Assembly (NCBI RefSeq): GCF_002441695.1
Contig: NZ_JXJW01000003.1
Coordinates: forward strand, 1-64,000
Direction: 5' to 3'
Origin: Pseudolactococcus piscium
Lineage (GTDB): Bacteria; Bacillota; Bacilli; Lactobacillales; Streptococcaceae
Length of the DNA stretch: 64,000 bases
A model generated the notes under the pieces. It was not told where the DNA came from, made no database searches, and worked only from the letters and a program-made list of their open reading frames with translations. Shown in pieces: positions 1 through 9,364 of this stretch (position 1 is the first letter of the stretch; each line of letters begins with the position of its first letter). A program made the translations under genes and the position numbers.

Positions 1-27
1 AAATTTAACGTATTTTGTCTTCAGTCT

Positions 28-55
28 GATATGAGAAGAAATTCTCATATTTTTT
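28..55 (+). terminator. Rho-independent terminator of a gene left of the window
   Basis: A 9-bp perfect stem (ATATGAGAA / TTCTCATAT) with a GAAA loop is followed by a T tract. The T run lies only on the plus-strand side, so it ends a plus-strand transcript entering from outside the window rather than the minus-strand surface protein gene next to it. Confidence 0.7.
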
Positions 56-60
56 GCTTA

Positions 61-1752
61 CTATTTTTTAGTTCTTAATTTCAATACTGATAGTGTACCA
101 GCAAGTATGACTGATGCAAAACCTAGGAGTAAAATCAGAGGTGAGTTACTTTGATTTTCACCTGTTTGAGGTAAGGTGTTTGTAGGTGATTTAGTGACAG
201 TCGTGGTAACTTTACTTCCTACACTTGGGTTACTCCCAGTTGAGGGGACACTATTCGAAGTATAAATATATGTTACAGTTTGTAGCTGATTAGTAAATTG
301 TCCGCTAGTATTACCTGTTACGTTTTTGTAAGTGAAACCAGCTATATCTTTTTTAACTGTACTGTAAGGATCGCCTATATTTCCTGATGTCACAATATCA
401 TCTGAAATAGATGTGCCGTTGGTATCTACATATCTCGTCGTAATATTGCCGCCTGCTACACCGGTTAATGGTGTTTTTACATATTTATAGGTAACTGTTT
501 GTGGCTGATCAGTGAACTGTCCGCTGACAGCACCAGCAACCTCCTTCAAACTATAGCCTGGAAAGGCGAGTTGTTCTGTCTGATAGTTTTCTCCAACGCC
601 ACCAACCAAGAGTTGTTCGGGTGAAAGCTTAACATTGTCTTGATCGATATAGTTTACAGTAACATTTCCACTAGTATTTGCAAAATGAAGATTGATTCGC
701 AAGTTAATGTCTTTAGTTGATCTGTCTTCGTTATAAGACAGCAGCGCATAGGGACCGTTAGGGAAGTTAATGCTTTTGTCAGTTTCAATGAATTCTTTTC
801 CTGCTAAGTCAGCATAGTTCACAAAAGGAGATAAAGTGAACTGAATGCCATCTTTAGTTGGTATAGCAGTATATGAGCCGCTCTCAAAATTTACTTTCGT
901 GATGTGATCAATAGAGGCGAAATCTATATTAAGCAATTTTAGCTTTGAATAGCTCAAATAAAATGATTTATAATTTAGTTGATTAAGATAGATATCATTC
1001 ATAAAATACACATTATGTGGGTCTACTTGAATTCTAGAGTCCTGCATGTTTATGCCATTTGGGAATATAGCTGGTAGATATCCATGTGCAATGATAGTCA
1101 TATTTTGAAGGGAATCCATTGGTGTCCAGTTTATTGGATGTGCTTCTAGATAATTCAATGAGTCCATATCCTGGCTATCCAACAATTCTACAGAAATACT
1201 TTTAAAATATTCTAGTCCTTTATAAGATGGTAGATAAAAGAAATCTCGTCCTAAACCATTATCATAATTGACCGGTAGGTCTGTGTCAGATAATAGTTCT
1301 TTTGTGAGTTGTGACTTGGGAACTCCCAAGATCTGTACTAGAAAATCTTGAAGGTTGGTATCTGGCATCCAAGAATCAAGAGACTCGTTATCGTTCAAAA
1401 GATTAACAGGGCTTGTATTTTCAGTCATCAAAGCAGCTGACTGTAGTTTCTGGGGACTGTTATTTGTCTGTATATTTTTAACCGATTGTATATTTTGCTT
1501 GCTATCCGAAGTTGATGCAGCATCTGGAAGAATTGCCTTGTTGGGCTCTGAAGGTGGTATAATGGGGACACTAGTTGCGACAGTGGTATCGTCTTTTTTA
1601 TCAGATGAACTGAGCGTAGTAACTGGAGTTTTAACGTCTTGTTTTCGTTCTTGAGTCTCCTCAGTAGCTGTAGTCGTGTTTGCCAGTGCTGGCAAAGATG
1701 TACTTGAGAGAACAAGGCCTAAGGCGATTAAGGTTGCTGTTTTTTTTAACAT
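61..1752 (-). CDS. LPXTG cell-wall-anchored surface protein with two MucBP-like domains
   Basis: The 563-aa protein has a cleavable signal peptide (about residues 1-24, ending in ALA), a Thr/Ser-rich low-complexity stretch to about 120, a middle region of about 240 residues that looks faintly like an internalin-type leucine-rich fold, and two MucBP-like repeats (about 361-430 and 434-502). A sortase signal follows: LPQTG at 527-531, a hydrophobic segment and a KLRTKK tail. MucBP domains are known in lactic acid bacteria as mucus or host-glycoprotein binders; binding here is inferred. The start is supported by AAAGGAC just upstream. The last MucBP unit closely resembles those of the second LPXTG protein at 28.2 kb, so the two are paralogues. 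The ligand is unknown. Confidence 0.9.
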   Translation of the reverse strand: MLKKTATLIALGLVLSSTSLPALANTTTATEETQERKQDVKTPVTTLSSSDKKDDTTVATSVPIIPPSEPNKAILPDAASTSDSKQNIQSVKNIQTNNSPQKLQSAALMTENTSPVNLLNDNESLDSWMPDTNLQDFLVQILGVPKSQLTKELLSDTDLPVNYDNGLGRDFFYLPSYKGLEYFKSISVELLDSQDMDSLNYLEAHPINWTPMDSLQNMTIIAHGYLPAIFPNGINMQDSRIQVDPHNVYFMNDIYLNQLNYKSFYLSYSKLKLLNIDFASIDHITKVNFESGSYTAIPTKDGIQFTLSPFVNYADLAGKEFIETDKSINFPNGPYALLSYNEDRSTKDINLRINLHFANTSGNVTVNYIDQDNVKLSPEQLLVGGVGENYQTEQLAFPGYSLKEVAGAVSGQFTDQPQTVTYKYVKTPLTGVAGGNITTRYVDTNGTSISDDIVTSGNIGDPYSTVKKDIAGFTYKNVTGNTSGQFTNQLQTVTYIYTSNSVPSTGSNPSVGSKVTTTVTKSPTNTLPQTGENQSNSPLILLLGFASVILAGTLSVLKLRTKK

Positions 1753-2135
1753 AAGTAGTCCTTTCTATGGTTAACATATATATTATGAAATTATTATATC
1801 ATAATATTCTAAATATTTAGTATAATTGTGTTATATTATTTTTTTCACAAATATTTATTATAATTAAGCTATAGGGATGTTCTTATAAACCAAGTGGAAT
1901 AGGTAGTATTCGGAAATAATAGTTTATCTTATTTTATTAGTTATAATTAATTGTTCTGAAGTTAACCGGTCTACCTGATTTATAGAGGAAGTTTCTATGG
2001 TTAAGCCGTCTAAAAAATATGGGGGTGCACATAACTATATTTAGTTTAAATATACCTGTCAGTTATGAGGGTAGAATTAGATGTGGTATAATGACTTCAT
2101 AAGCATTTTATATGAACAATAGAAAGAAATAGTGA
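1753..2135. other. AT-rich intergenic region with divergent promoters
   Basis: This 383-bp stretch separates the surface protein gene (minus) from fmt (plus). On the minus strand a TGATATAAT extended -10 lies near 1795-1805. On the plus strand TGGTATAAT at 2084-2092 is an extended -10 for fmt. No convincing gene is present. Confidence 0.5.
2084..2092 (+). promoter_or_regulatory. Extended -10 promoter of the fmt operon
   Basis: TGGTATAAT is a perfect TGn-TATAAT extended -10, about 44 bp before the fmt start. No good -35 is seen at the expected distance. Confidence 0.6.
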
Positions 2136-3065
2136 ATGACAAAAATAATTTTCATGGGAACGCCAGCTTTTTCAGTTCCAGTTTTAGATGGCTTGATTGA
2201 TAGTGGTTACGATGTCCTTGCTGTCATAACACAGCCTGATCGTGCAGTGGGTCGAAAAAAAGAGATTAAGATGACACCTGTCAAGGAAGCAGCCTTGCGG
2301 CATCAGTTACCTGTCTATCAACCTGAAAAACTATCAGGGTCACCTGAGATGGCTGAATTGATGGCCCTTGGTGCTGATATGATTGTGACCGCAGCCTTCG
2401 GTCAATTTTTGCCTGAAAAATTACTTCAGTCAGTCAAACATGCTGTTAACGTACACGCAAGTTTATTACCTAAATACCGTGGTGGTGCGCCAGTTCACTA
2501 TGCCATTATTAATGGTGATGAGGAAGCCGGTGTCACCATCATGGAAATGGTGAAAAAAATGGATGCTGGGGATATGATATCTCAAAAAGCGATCCCAATT
2601 ACGGATGCAGATAATGTTGGTACAATGTTTGATAGGCTAAGTATTGTGGGCAGAGATCTATTACTTGCTACCTTACCTGACTATTTAGCGGGTAAACTAT
2701 CACCTGAGCCACAAGATGAGAATCAGGTAACTTTCTCTCCAAATATTACACCGGAAGCAGAAAAAATTAGTTGGCAGTCCACTGCACGTGATGTTGCCAA
2801 TCAAGTTCGTGGTATGTCACCATGGCCAGTTGCCCACACCACTTGGCAAGGGGCACGTTTTAAATTACATGATGTCAGTGTGGTTGATGGGTCTGGGCGT
2901 CCAGGTCAAGTTATCGAAAAAACAAAGAAAACACTTGTGATTGCAACCGAAAAAGGGGCAGTCAGTTTGCATACTGTGCAGCCAGCAGGTAAACCTAAAA
3001 TGTCTATCCAAGATTTTTTAAACGGATTAGGCAAAACGATTAATATTGGAGATCAATTTGAGTAA
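2136..3065 (+). CDS. fmt: Methionyl-tRNA formyltransferase
   Basis: Fmt transfers a formyl group from 10-formyl-THF to Met-tRNAfMet for translation initiation. The 309-aa length is usual. It starts with the FMGTPAFS motif, and the catalytic signature [15 protein letters not shown] lies at about 105-119 (Asn105, His107), followed by the GDM motif near 145. The OB-fold C-terminal domain is present. The ribosome site is weak (AGAAAG). The 3' end overlaps the start region of rsmB, the conserved fmt-rsmB-stp-stkP order of streptococci and lactococci. Its need for folate links it loosely to the fol genes downstream. Confidence 0.97.
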   Translation: MTKIIFMGTPAFSVPVLDGLIDSGYDVLAVITQPDRAVGRKKEIKMTPVKEAALRHQLPVYQPEKLSGSPEMAELMALGADMIVTAAFGQFLPEKLLQSVKHAVNVHASLLPKYRGGAPVHYAIINGDEEAGVTIMEMVKKMDAGDMISQKAIPITDADNVGTMFDRLSIVGRDLLLATLPDYLAGKLSPEPQDENQVTFSPNITPEAEKISWQSTARDVANQVRGMSPWPVAHTTWQGARFKLHDVSVVDGSGRPGQVIEKTKKTLVIATEKGAVSLHTVQPAGKPKMSIQDFLNGLGKTINIGDQFE

Positions 3066-4371
3066 CAATCCTCGCCGAGTGGCACTTTCAGTCATAAATG
3101 ACGTCTTAAACAATAATGCTTATGCCAATATCGCACTTAATGAAAAAATTAAGTCAGAGAATTTGACAGAATTAGACAAGAATCTCGTGACTAATCTTGT
3201 TTATGGCACAATCTCAAAGAAGTTGACTTTAGATTGGTATACCAAACCTTACGTTAAAAAAACAAAGAAGTGGGTAAAAAATCTTTTAGCGATGACGGTT
3301 TATCAGATTATCTACATGGATAGGATTCCGACATCAGCAGCAGTTGATGAGGCAGTTAAAATTGCTAAAAAGCAGGGAGACCAGCGGTTATCAGGATTTG
3401 TTAATGGCGTATTGCGTAATTTTACACGTGCTGACTTCCGTTCATTTGATGAAATTTCAGATTCAACTGAGAAATTATCTATCCAGTATTCTATGCCCAT
3501 CGACTTGACTAAAAAATTCGTCAAGTCATTCGGATTTGAAAAAACGGTTAAAATATTTAGAAGTATAGAAGAACCAAGTCGTGCGAGTCTTAGAGTCAAT
3601 ACGACGCTGACAGATGTAACAACAGAATTTAATAAATTAGCTAGAGAGTTTGATGTTGAGTTATCAGAAATCTCGCCAACTGGTATCGTTGCTGAATCTG
3701 GTCACTTTGCAGATTTACTGGATTTTAATGATGGGCTGATTACGATACAAGATGAGTCTAGTCAACTGGTTGCCACTGTTTTAGATGCACAACCAACAGA
3801 TAGGATTCTAGACGCCTGCGCTGCACCCGGTGGTAAGACAGTTCATATTGCAGAATACTTATCAGAAGCAGGCTATATAGAAGCTTTAGACTTATATGAT
3901 CATAAGCTACGACTCATTCGTCAAAATGCGGAACGCTTACACCAAATAGAAAAAATTAGGTTAACAAAATTAGATGCACGCCAAAGTTTTGAAAAATTCG
4001 GTCCGGATAGTTTTGATAAAATTTTAGTCGATGCACCGTGTTCTGGTCTGGGGTTAATTCGCCGTAAGCCTGATATCCGATACCGCAAAGAAACGACAGA
4101 CTTTGCTGACTTGCAAAAAGTGCAGCTTGACATTCTAGAAAATACTTGCAAAACCCTTGTCAATAGTGGTATCATGGTTTATAGTACATGCACTATTTTC
4201 GATGAAGAAAACTACCAAGTAATTGAAAAATTTTTGGCGAAACATCCTGAGTTTGAACAAGTGCCTCTGACGCATGAAAAGTCGGACCTTGTCAAAAATG
4301 GTTGTCTTTTCATTACACCAGATGCTTACCATACAGATGGCTTCTTTATTGCAAAGTTGCGTAAAAAGTAA
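3058..4371 (+). CDS. rsmB: 16S rRNA (cytosine-967-C5) methyltransferase RsmB
   Basis: The protein has an N-terminal NusB-like RNA-binding domain and a SAM-dependent C5-methyltransferase domain. The SAM motif [11 protein letters not shown] is near residue 251, the DAPCSGLG motif with one catalytic Cys is near 326, and STCT with the other Cys is near 374. I place the start at TTG 3058 because GGAG at 3048-3051 then has a normal 6-nt spacing; an in-frame TTG at 3046 would add four residues and lacks a ribosome site. The gene overlaps fmt by 8 nt, so translational coupling is likely. Confidence 0.95.
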   Translation: MSNNPRRVALSVINDVLNNNAYANIALNEKIKSENLTELDKNLVTNLVYGTISKKLTLDWYTKPYVKKTKKWVKNLLAMTVYQIIYMDRIPTSAAVDEAVKIAKKQGDQRLSGFVNGVLRNFTRADFRSFDEISDSTEKLSIQYSMPIDLTKKFVKSFGFEKTVKIFRSIEEPSRASLRVNTTLTDVTTEFNKLAREFDVELSEISPTGIVAESGHFADLLDFNDGLITIQDESSQLVATVLDAQPTDRILDACAAPGGKTVHIAEYLSEAGYIEALDLYDHKLRLIRQNAERLHQIEKIRLTKLDARQSFEKFGPDSFDKILVDAPCSGLGLIRRKPDIRYRKETTDFADLQKVQLDILENTCKTLVNSGIMVYSTCTIFDEENYQVIEKFLAKHPEFEQVPLTHEKSDLVKNGCLFITPDAYHTDGFFIAKLRKK

Positions 4372-4505
4372 GGGTTGATCATATTTTACTTACTGTTTAG
4401 GTTTAGCTAAATCGAAAACTATCGTGACACTTATTTTTAAATTAAATAGTTATGAGAATGTCATTAGCGTTAATTGCTATTCTTAAAACTTGAATGAGGA
4501 CATAC

Positions 4506-5252
4506 ATGAAGTACAGTATCTTGTCAGACGTTGGGCAAAAACGCACCAACAATCAGGATCATGCCGACACCTATGAAAATTTACAGGGTGAGCGGATTTT
4601 TCTGCTTGCAGACGGTATGGGTGGTCATAAAGCCGGTAATGTCGCAAGTAAACTCGCAGTTGAAGACTTAGGTAAAGCATGGTCAGAGACTGACTTTACA
4701 AGCGAAACAGCACCTAGTGATATCCAGTCTTGGCTGCGAACACAAATTCGTGCGGAAAATCAAAATATCGCAAATCTAGGGAAGCTAGATGATTATAAAG
4801 GGATGGGAACAACACTTGAAGCGGTTGTCGTCCAAAAGCACCAAATTATCAGTGCACATGTGGGTGATTCTAGAACACAAGTTATCAAAAATGGCGAATT
4901 GATCCGAATTACGCGCGATCATTCTTTGGTGCAAGAGTTAGTTGATGCGGGTGAAATAACTGCTGAAGAAGCTGAAAAACATCCAAATAAAAATATTATT
5001 ACGCGCTCCCTTGGGCAACCAGTAGATGTGGATGTTGATACATTGACTTTAGAAATCGATGTTGATGATATCATTATCATGAGTTCTGATGGGTTGACCA
5101 ATATGGTTTCTGGAGAAGCAATCATTGAAACTGTTCAAAGTGATACAGACTTGACTAGTCAAGCAGAAACACTAGTTGGCATAGCAAATGCGAATGGTGG
5201 ATTAGATAATATCACGGTGGTTTTAGTTAAATTTGATAAAGGGGACCTGTAA
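4506..5252 (+). CDS. stp: PP2C-family Ser/Thr protein phosphatase
   Basis: This metal-dependent phosphatase reverses phosphorylation by the PASTA kinase encoded next. PPM motifs are all present: [11 protein letters not shown] at the N-terminus, [12 protein letters not shown], the AHVGDSR strand, SSDGLTN and GGLDNIT at the C-terminus, which supply the metal-binding aspartates. I chose ATG 4506 (starting [10 protein letters not shown]) because GAGGA lies 5 nt upstream; the in-frame ATG at 4494 would overlap that site. The stop at 5250-5252 lies one base before the kinase ATG, a standard coupled pair. Confidence 0.96.
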   Translation: MKYSILSDVGQKRTNNQDHADTYENLQGERIFLLADGMGGHKAGNVASKLAVEDLGKAWSETDFTSETAPSDIQSWLRTQIRAENQNIANLGKLDDYKGMGTTLEAVVVQKHQIISAHVGDSRTQVIKNGELIRITRDHSLVQELVDAGEITAEEAEKHPNKNIITRSLGQPVDVDVDTLTLEIDVDDIIIMSSDGLTNMVSGEAIIETVQSDTDLTSQAETLVGIANANGGLDNITVVLVKFDKGDL

Positions 5253-5253
5253 G

Positions 5254-7182
5254 ATGATACAAATTGGAAAAATCTATGCAGATCGTTACCGAGTGATTAA
5301 AGAAATTGGTCGTGGTGGGATGGCCAATGTTTATTTAGCAGAGGATACCTACTTAGATAATCGCCAAATAGCTATCAAGATTTTGCGGTCAAATTTTGAA
5401 AATGACAGTTTAGCAATTGCACGTTTTCAACGTGAAGCTTATGCCATGTCTGAGTTAAATCATCCCAATATCGTAGGGATTTCTGATGTAGGGGATGCAG
5501 ACGACCAACAGTATATCGTGATGGAATATATAGATGGTCTGACACTCAAACAATATATTAATGAACATGCACCATTGGCAAATGAAGAAGTAGTCCGAAT
5601 TGCCTCTGAAATTCTAGTTGCTATGGATTTGGCACATAGAAGTGGTATCATTCACCGTGATTTAAAGCCGCAAAACATCCTCATCACGAAAGATGGCACT
5701 GCTAAAGTAACAGATTTTGGTATTGCCAAGGCCTTATCAGAAACATCATTAACGCAGACTAATTCGATGTTTGGTTCGGTCCACTACCTGAGTCCAGAGC
5801 AGGCAAGAGGTAGTAATGCCACGCCGCAGAGTGATCTATATGCCATTGGTATTATCATCTATGAAATGCTGACAGGCAAGATTCCATTTGATGGCGATAG
5901 TGCCGTAACGATCGCCTTGAAGCATTTTCAAGAAAATCTGCCGAGTGTTATCAATCAAAATAGAAATGTTCCACAAGCCTTAGAGAATGTTGTGATCAAA
6001 GCGACAGCTAAAAAATTATCAGACCGCTATCTTAATGCGTCTGAGATGAGCAATGATTTAGGTCTTGCATTGAGTGAGGCGCATGCACATGACCCTAAGC
6101 TTACTTTTGTTAGTGATGTTGATGCAACAAAAGTATTACCTAAGATGATGATTCCTGATAACGGGAATACAGACAAACTAGTCCATAAAGTGACTAAAAA
6201 TCCAGATAGCAATGATAAAGATAGCGGGTTGGAGTCACTGAATGCAAAGGGTAAGAAAAAAAGAATCCCTAAAGGGCTTATCGTCGTTGGCATCATTGGT
6301 CTGATACTTGCTACGATTATTACTGCCCTTGTGCTAACAACGCCCAAAGAAGTCAAAGTGCCAGATCTAGCTAAAATGACAGTGTCTGAAGCTAAAGCTA
6401 CCCTGCAAAAGAAAAAACTTAAAGTTGGGCGGGAAATCCCTGAAGTTAGTGAGCTAGGTAAGGGCGTGGTGACACATACCAATCCGGATGCAGGCACTGT
6501 GAAAAAAGAAGGGGCTAGTATTGACCTTTATGTGTCAAAAGGTGGTAATGTTATCAAGCTCAAAAATTACGTTGGCCGAGATGTGAATGAAGCGGTTGAT
6601 GACCTAATTCTTAAATACAACGTTGATGAAGCACGTATCAAAAAGAAATTCGTTAAGTCCGATAGTGTTGAGTCTGGTAAAGTTGTCAAACAGACGCCTA
6701 AAAATGGTGGCTTATTTGACCTGGATGGGTCTGGCGATATTACTTTTGAAGTATCAGAAGGGAATCAAATAACGATGCCGACTTATTTGCAAGGCGGCTT
6801 AAGTATCAAGACTGTTGCAAACGTCAAAGCCGAGTTGCAAAATATGGGTGTCGCTGCGTCTGATATTACAATTGAGTTTACACCAACGACAGATCAAAGT
6901 GCGGATGGCTATGTGATTAGCTCTACGCCAGCACAAGGTCAATCGTTCAATGTTAAAGGGACGAAAATCGTGCTCACTGTCCTACAATTTGATGCAACAT
7001 CAGCCAGCAAAGCAGCATCAGATTCTGTTGCAAAATCAGAGAGTGAATCAAAAGATGCCGCTTCTAAATCAGCGGAAGAATCCAAATCTAAGAGTGCAGA
7101 AGACGCAAGTAAAGCCAATCCTTCAAGTTCTCCATCTTCAAGTTCTAAATCAACTGATTCAACGACAAAACCGAGCTCGTAA
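5254..7182 (+). CDS. pknB: Membrane Ser/Thr protein kinase with three PASTA domains
   Basis: This 642-aa StkP/PknB-type kinase senses muropeptides or lipid II through PASTA domains and controls cell-wall growth and division in relatives. The cytoplasmic kinase domain (about 1-270) has [21 protein letters not shown] (near 134) and DFGIAK (near 154), and a Ser/Thr-rich activation loop. One membrane helix lies at about 339-361, then PASTA units at about 367-430, 431-505 and 506-580. After them comes a 60-residue extracellular tail made almost only of Ser, Lys, Ala, Asp and Glu. The start at 5254 is supported by AAAGGGG. Phosphatase stp is directly upstream. Confidence 0.96.
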   Translation: MIQIGKIYADRYRVIKEIGRGGMANVYLAEDTYLDNRQIAIKILRSNFENDSLAIARFQREAYAMSELNHPNIVGISDVGDADDQQYIVMEYIDGLTLKQYINEHAPLANEEVVRIASEILVAMDLAHRSGIIHRDLKPQNILITKDGTAKVTDFGIAKALSETSLTQTNSMFGSVHYLSPEQARGSNATPQSDLYAIGIIIYEMLTGKIPFDGDSAVTIALKHFQENLPSVINQNRNVPQALENVVIKATAKKLSDRYLNASEMSNDLGLALSEAHAHDPKLTFVSDVDATKVLPKMMIPDNGNTDKLVHKVTKNPDSNDKDSGLESLNAKGKKKRIPKGLIVVGIIGLILATIITALVLTTPKEVKVPDLAKMTVSEAKATLQKKKLKVGREIPEVSELGKGVVTHTNPDAGTVKKEGASIDLYVSKGGNVIKLKNYVGRDVNEAVDDLILKYNVDEARIKKKFVKSDSVESGKVVKQTPKNGGLFDLDGSGDITFEVSEGNQITMPTYLQGGLSIKTVANVKAELQNMGVAASDITIEFTPTTDQSADGYVISSTPAQGQSFNVKGTKIVLTVLQFDATSASKAASDSVAKSESESKDAASKSAEESKSKSAEDASKANPSSSPSSSSKSTDSTTKPSS

Positions 7183-7186
7183 TGAG

Positions 7187-7214
7187 TTGACAGCAAGAAA
7201 AAAATCTGTATAAT
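7187..7214 (+). promoter_or_regulatory. rpsO promoter
   Basis: TTGACA (7187-7192) and TATAAT (7209-7214) with a 16-bp spacer form a consensus sigma-A promoter. It begins right after the pknB stop, so rpsO has its own transcript. Confidence 0.85.
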
Positions 7215-7221
7215 AGATAGC

Positions 7222-7310
7222 GTACCAACTGTTTCTGAGCTTTGCGACAGCCAAACGTCTGGCACGGAAACAGCAATAAAAGTAGGATTGAGCCCAGCTC
7301 AATCAATAAA
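7222..7310 (+). promoter_or_regulatory. Structured rpsO mRNA leader, possible S15 autoregulatory element
   Basis: The roughly 100-nt leader holds a long-range pairing CTGTTTC / GAAACAG (about 7230-7236 with 7266-7272) enclosing a smaller hairpin, and a second hairpin ATTGAGC / GCTCAAT just before the AAGGAG ribosome site. Ribosomal protein S15 is known to bind its own leader in several bacteria with different structures. The autoregulatory role here is inferred from position and folding only. Confidence 0.5.
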
Positions 7311-7322
7311 AAGGAGAAACAC

Positions 7323-7592
7323 ATGGCAATCTCAAAAGAGAAAAAAACTGAAATCATCAAGCAATATGCACGTACTGAAGGGGACACTGGTTCACCAGAA
7401 GTGCAAATCGCTGTATTGACTTGGGAAATTAACCACCTTAATGACCATATTCAAGACCATAAAAAAGACCACGCTACTTACCGTGGTTTGATGAAAAAAA
7501 TTGGTCACCGTCGTAATTTACTTGCTTACTTACGTCAAAAAGATATTCCACGTTACCGTGAATTAATCTCTTCACTTGGTCTTCGTCGTTAA
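7323..7592 (+). CDS. rpsO: 30S ribosomal protein S15
   Basis: The 89-aa protein matches S15 throughout, including GDTGSPEVQ near residue 23 and the conserved [11 protein letters not shown] and RRNLLAYL stretches that contact 16S rRNA helix 22. The ATG at 7323 follows a strong AAAAGGAG ribosome site. It is monocistronic, with its own promoter and a terminator directly after the stop. Confidence 0.98.
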   Translation: MAISKEKKTEIIKQYARTEGDTGSPEVQIAVLTWEINHLNDHIQDHKKDHATYRGLMKKIGHRRNLLAYLRQKDIPRYRELISSLGLRR

Positions 7593-7596
7593 TCTA

Positions 7597-7627
7597 AAAA
7601 ATCTCAGATTATCTGGGATTTTTTTTG
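7597..7627 (+). terminator. rpsO terminator
   Basis: AAAAAATCTCAG pairs with CTGGGATTTTTT across a short ATTAT loop, with one G-T pair, followed by the T tract. Confidence 0.85.
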
Positions 7628-7782
7628 TTAGCCATTAGTGAAGTTGTAAAATTTGATTGAAAAATATGATAAACTAGTAATAGCGTAGATTAAGACTTGG
7701 CGCCAGTACCTCGGTTAGACATTGATGGTAGTGGTGTTGAGGAACGTTGTTTAACTTTGATACTAAAATTAGAGGAGTAACT

Positions 7783-8145
7783 ATGGGACAGATTCAAATT
7801 ACAAATATGCGTTTTTATACATACAATGGTGTTTTTTCTGAAGAAAAGACACTTGGACAACAAATTTCAATAGATGCAGTTGTACATTATGATATTGAGA
7901 ACAAAGTAAAAGATGATGACTTAACAACGACAATTTCCTATGCAACTATTTATGAGATTATTCGTGAATTTGTGACACATCACAATTTTAATCTCATGGA
8001 GTCAGTAGCTAACGGTGCGCTTAATCTGCTACTAGAAAAGTTACCGATGGCTGAAAAAATCCAATTATCAGTTAAAAAATATTCGGTGCCTATTGCAGGG
8101 GTCTTTGATGATATCATCATTACGGTGGAGGGATATAATGCCTAA
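7783..8145 (+). CDS. folB: Dihydroneopterin aldolase
   Basis: FolB converts 7,8-dihydroneopterin to 6-hydroxymethyl-dihydropterin plus glycolaldehyde. The 120-aa length is typical. Family features are the N-terminal RFYTYNGVFSEE stretch, the ISYATIYEII helix, ESVANGALNLLL and the C-terminal VKKYSVPIAGVFDDIIITV. AGAGGAG at 7771-7777 fixes the start. The preceding 155 bp hold a possible TGATAAACT extended -10 and a partly self-complementary leader, but no recognised folate riboswitch. It is first in the folate cluster and overlaps folK by 8 nt. Confidence 0.95.
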   Translation: MGQIQITNMRFYTYNGVFSEEKTLGQQISIDAVVHYDIENKVKDDDLTTTISYATIYEIIREFVTHHNFNLMESVANGALNLLLEKLPMAEKIQLSVKKYSVPIAGVFDDIIITVEGYNA

Positions 8146-8638
8146 GGTTTATTTAAGCATTGGGACGAACATTGGTGATAAACTGGCTAATCTACAAACA
8201 GCAGTTGATAAACTAGCAGCGCTTTATGCTATTTCAGCTGTGTCCAAAGTTTATGAAACACAACCAGTTGGTGAAGTTGTACAAGATGATTTCTATAATA
8301 TCGCCATTAGCTTAACCGTTCCTGATGGGGTAGCACCAACGACCTTACTAGCGCAAACTCAGCAAATAGAAAAAGAGATGAAGCGTGTTAAAACGATTCA
8401 TTGGGGCCCTCGGACGATTGATTTAGATATTCTGAGGTTTGGCGATGTGACTTATCAAACAGAAGCATTAACAATCCCGCATATAGAAATGGCAAATCGC
8501 CGTTTTGTTTTACAGCCGCTACTAGAAGCAGCGCAGATGATTCGTGATAGCCTGGTGATCAAGCAGACAGAACAATTGCTAGAGGAGACAAGTGATCAGA
8601 ACTGGGTTAGACCGATAGCCGATACGATTCAGTATTGA
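8138..8638 (+). CDS. folK: 2-amino-4-hydroxy-6-hydroxymethyldihydropteridine diphosphokinase
   Basis: FolK pyrophosphorylates 6-hydroxymethyl-dihydropterin with ATP. The 166-aa protein has the N-terminal SIGTNIGDK, the KVYETQPVG motif, and WGPRTIDLDIL with the two metal-binding aspartates. ATG 8138 lies inside the folB end and is preceded by GGAGGG. In L. lactis this domain is fused to FolE; here it stands alone and 150 bp of non-coding DNA follow. Confidence 0.95.
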   Translation: MPKVYLSIGTNIGDKLANLQTAVDKLAALYAISAVSKVYETQPVGEVVQDDFYNIAISLTVPDGVAPTTLLAQTQQIEKEMKRVKTIHWGPRTIDLDILRFGDVTYQTEALTIPHIEMANRRFVLQPLLEAAQMIRDSLVIKQTEQLLEETSDQNWVRPIADTIQY

Positions 8639-8788
8639 CTGCGCTTTCAGATTTGATTCGCTAGTTTAATAAGGTGTTCAACCGTCAAGTAAATAGGCTC
8701 AGAATGAGGATTCCTTGCAACCTAGTACGATCTGATGCATCATCTCTAGCTTGATTTTTATTCTTAACGCCCTAATTAGAAAGTATTT
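8639..8788. other. Non-coding gap inside the folate cluster
   Basis: The 150-bp interval between folK and folE contains no ORF with a ribosome site. It has a 10-bp palindrome TGATGCATCA (8733-8742) and a T-rich run (8752-8763). No clear promoter is seen. It sits where L. lactis has its folK-folE fusion junction. Confidence 0.4.
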
Positions 8789-9364
8789 ATGAAAAAAAAC
8801 TACCAAGAAAACAAACAGCATATTGAAAGTGGCACGAAGAAATTGTTACAGGCAATTGGTGATGATCCAACGCGTGATGGCTTGCTTGAAACACCAGAGC
8901 GGGTATTCAAAGCTTATTCAGAAATTTTTGCATCAACTGGTGAAACACAATTTGATAATTACAAGCTATTTCCAACAGACCAGGATGCGGATATGGTAAT
9001 CGTGGGTGACATCCCCTTTTATGCCATGTGTGAGCACCATCTCCTCCCATTTTTTGGCACTGTAAGTGTCGGTTATGTGCCAGATGGTGAGATTATTGGC
9101 TTGAGTAAAATTCCTAGATTAGTCGATTGGGCGGCTCGTAGACCAAGTGTACAAGAAAATCTAACGGCCTTGATTTGCTCGGAGATGCAACGCATTGTTC
9201 ATCCAAAAGGGATTGCAGTGCATGTCCACTCTCGTCATATGTGCATGGAAATGCGTGGCATTAATAGACCTGGGACCTTTACGACAACGAGTCTTTATAA
9301 AGGGGACTTAAAAACGGATGCTTTTTTGCGTCAAGAATTTATGATGAAAGTGAGTGATAAGTGA
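8789..9364 (+). CDS. folE: GTP cyclohydrolase I (zinc type)
   Basis: FolE makes dihydroneopterin triphosphate from GTP, the first committed step of folate synthesis. The 191-aa protein has DPTRDGLLETPERV, the zinc and active-site motif MCEHHLLPF, the GLSKIPRLVDW segment, and SRHMCMEMRGI with the second zinc Cys. The ribosome site is weak (AGAAAG). The TGA stop overlaps the ATG of the next gene (TGATG), so the pyrophosphatase-FolP fusion is translationally coupled to it. Confidence 0.95.
   Translation: MKKNYQENKQHIESGTKKLLQAIGDDPTRDGLLETPERVFKAYSEIFASTGETQFDNYKLFPTDQDADMVIVGDIPFYAMCEHHLLPFFGTVSVGYVPDGEIIGLSKIPRLVDWAARRPSVQENLTALICSEMQRIVHPKGIAVHVHSRHMCMEMRGINRPGTFTTTSLYKGDLKTDAFLRQEFMMKVSDK

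Noticed and set aside
1997-2044. 15-codon ORF with AGAGGA upstream, before fmt
   Set aside because: Very short, composition ordinary, and it precedes the fmt promoter; probably chance.
6027-6497. 156-codon minus-strand frame opposite the PASTA kinase
   Set aside because: It runs fully antisense to a conserved gene, has no ribosome site and its protein has no recognisable pattern.
7628-7782. Possible folate riboswitch before folB
   Set aside because: Some self-pairing is present, but the conserved core of THF riboswitches is not seen.
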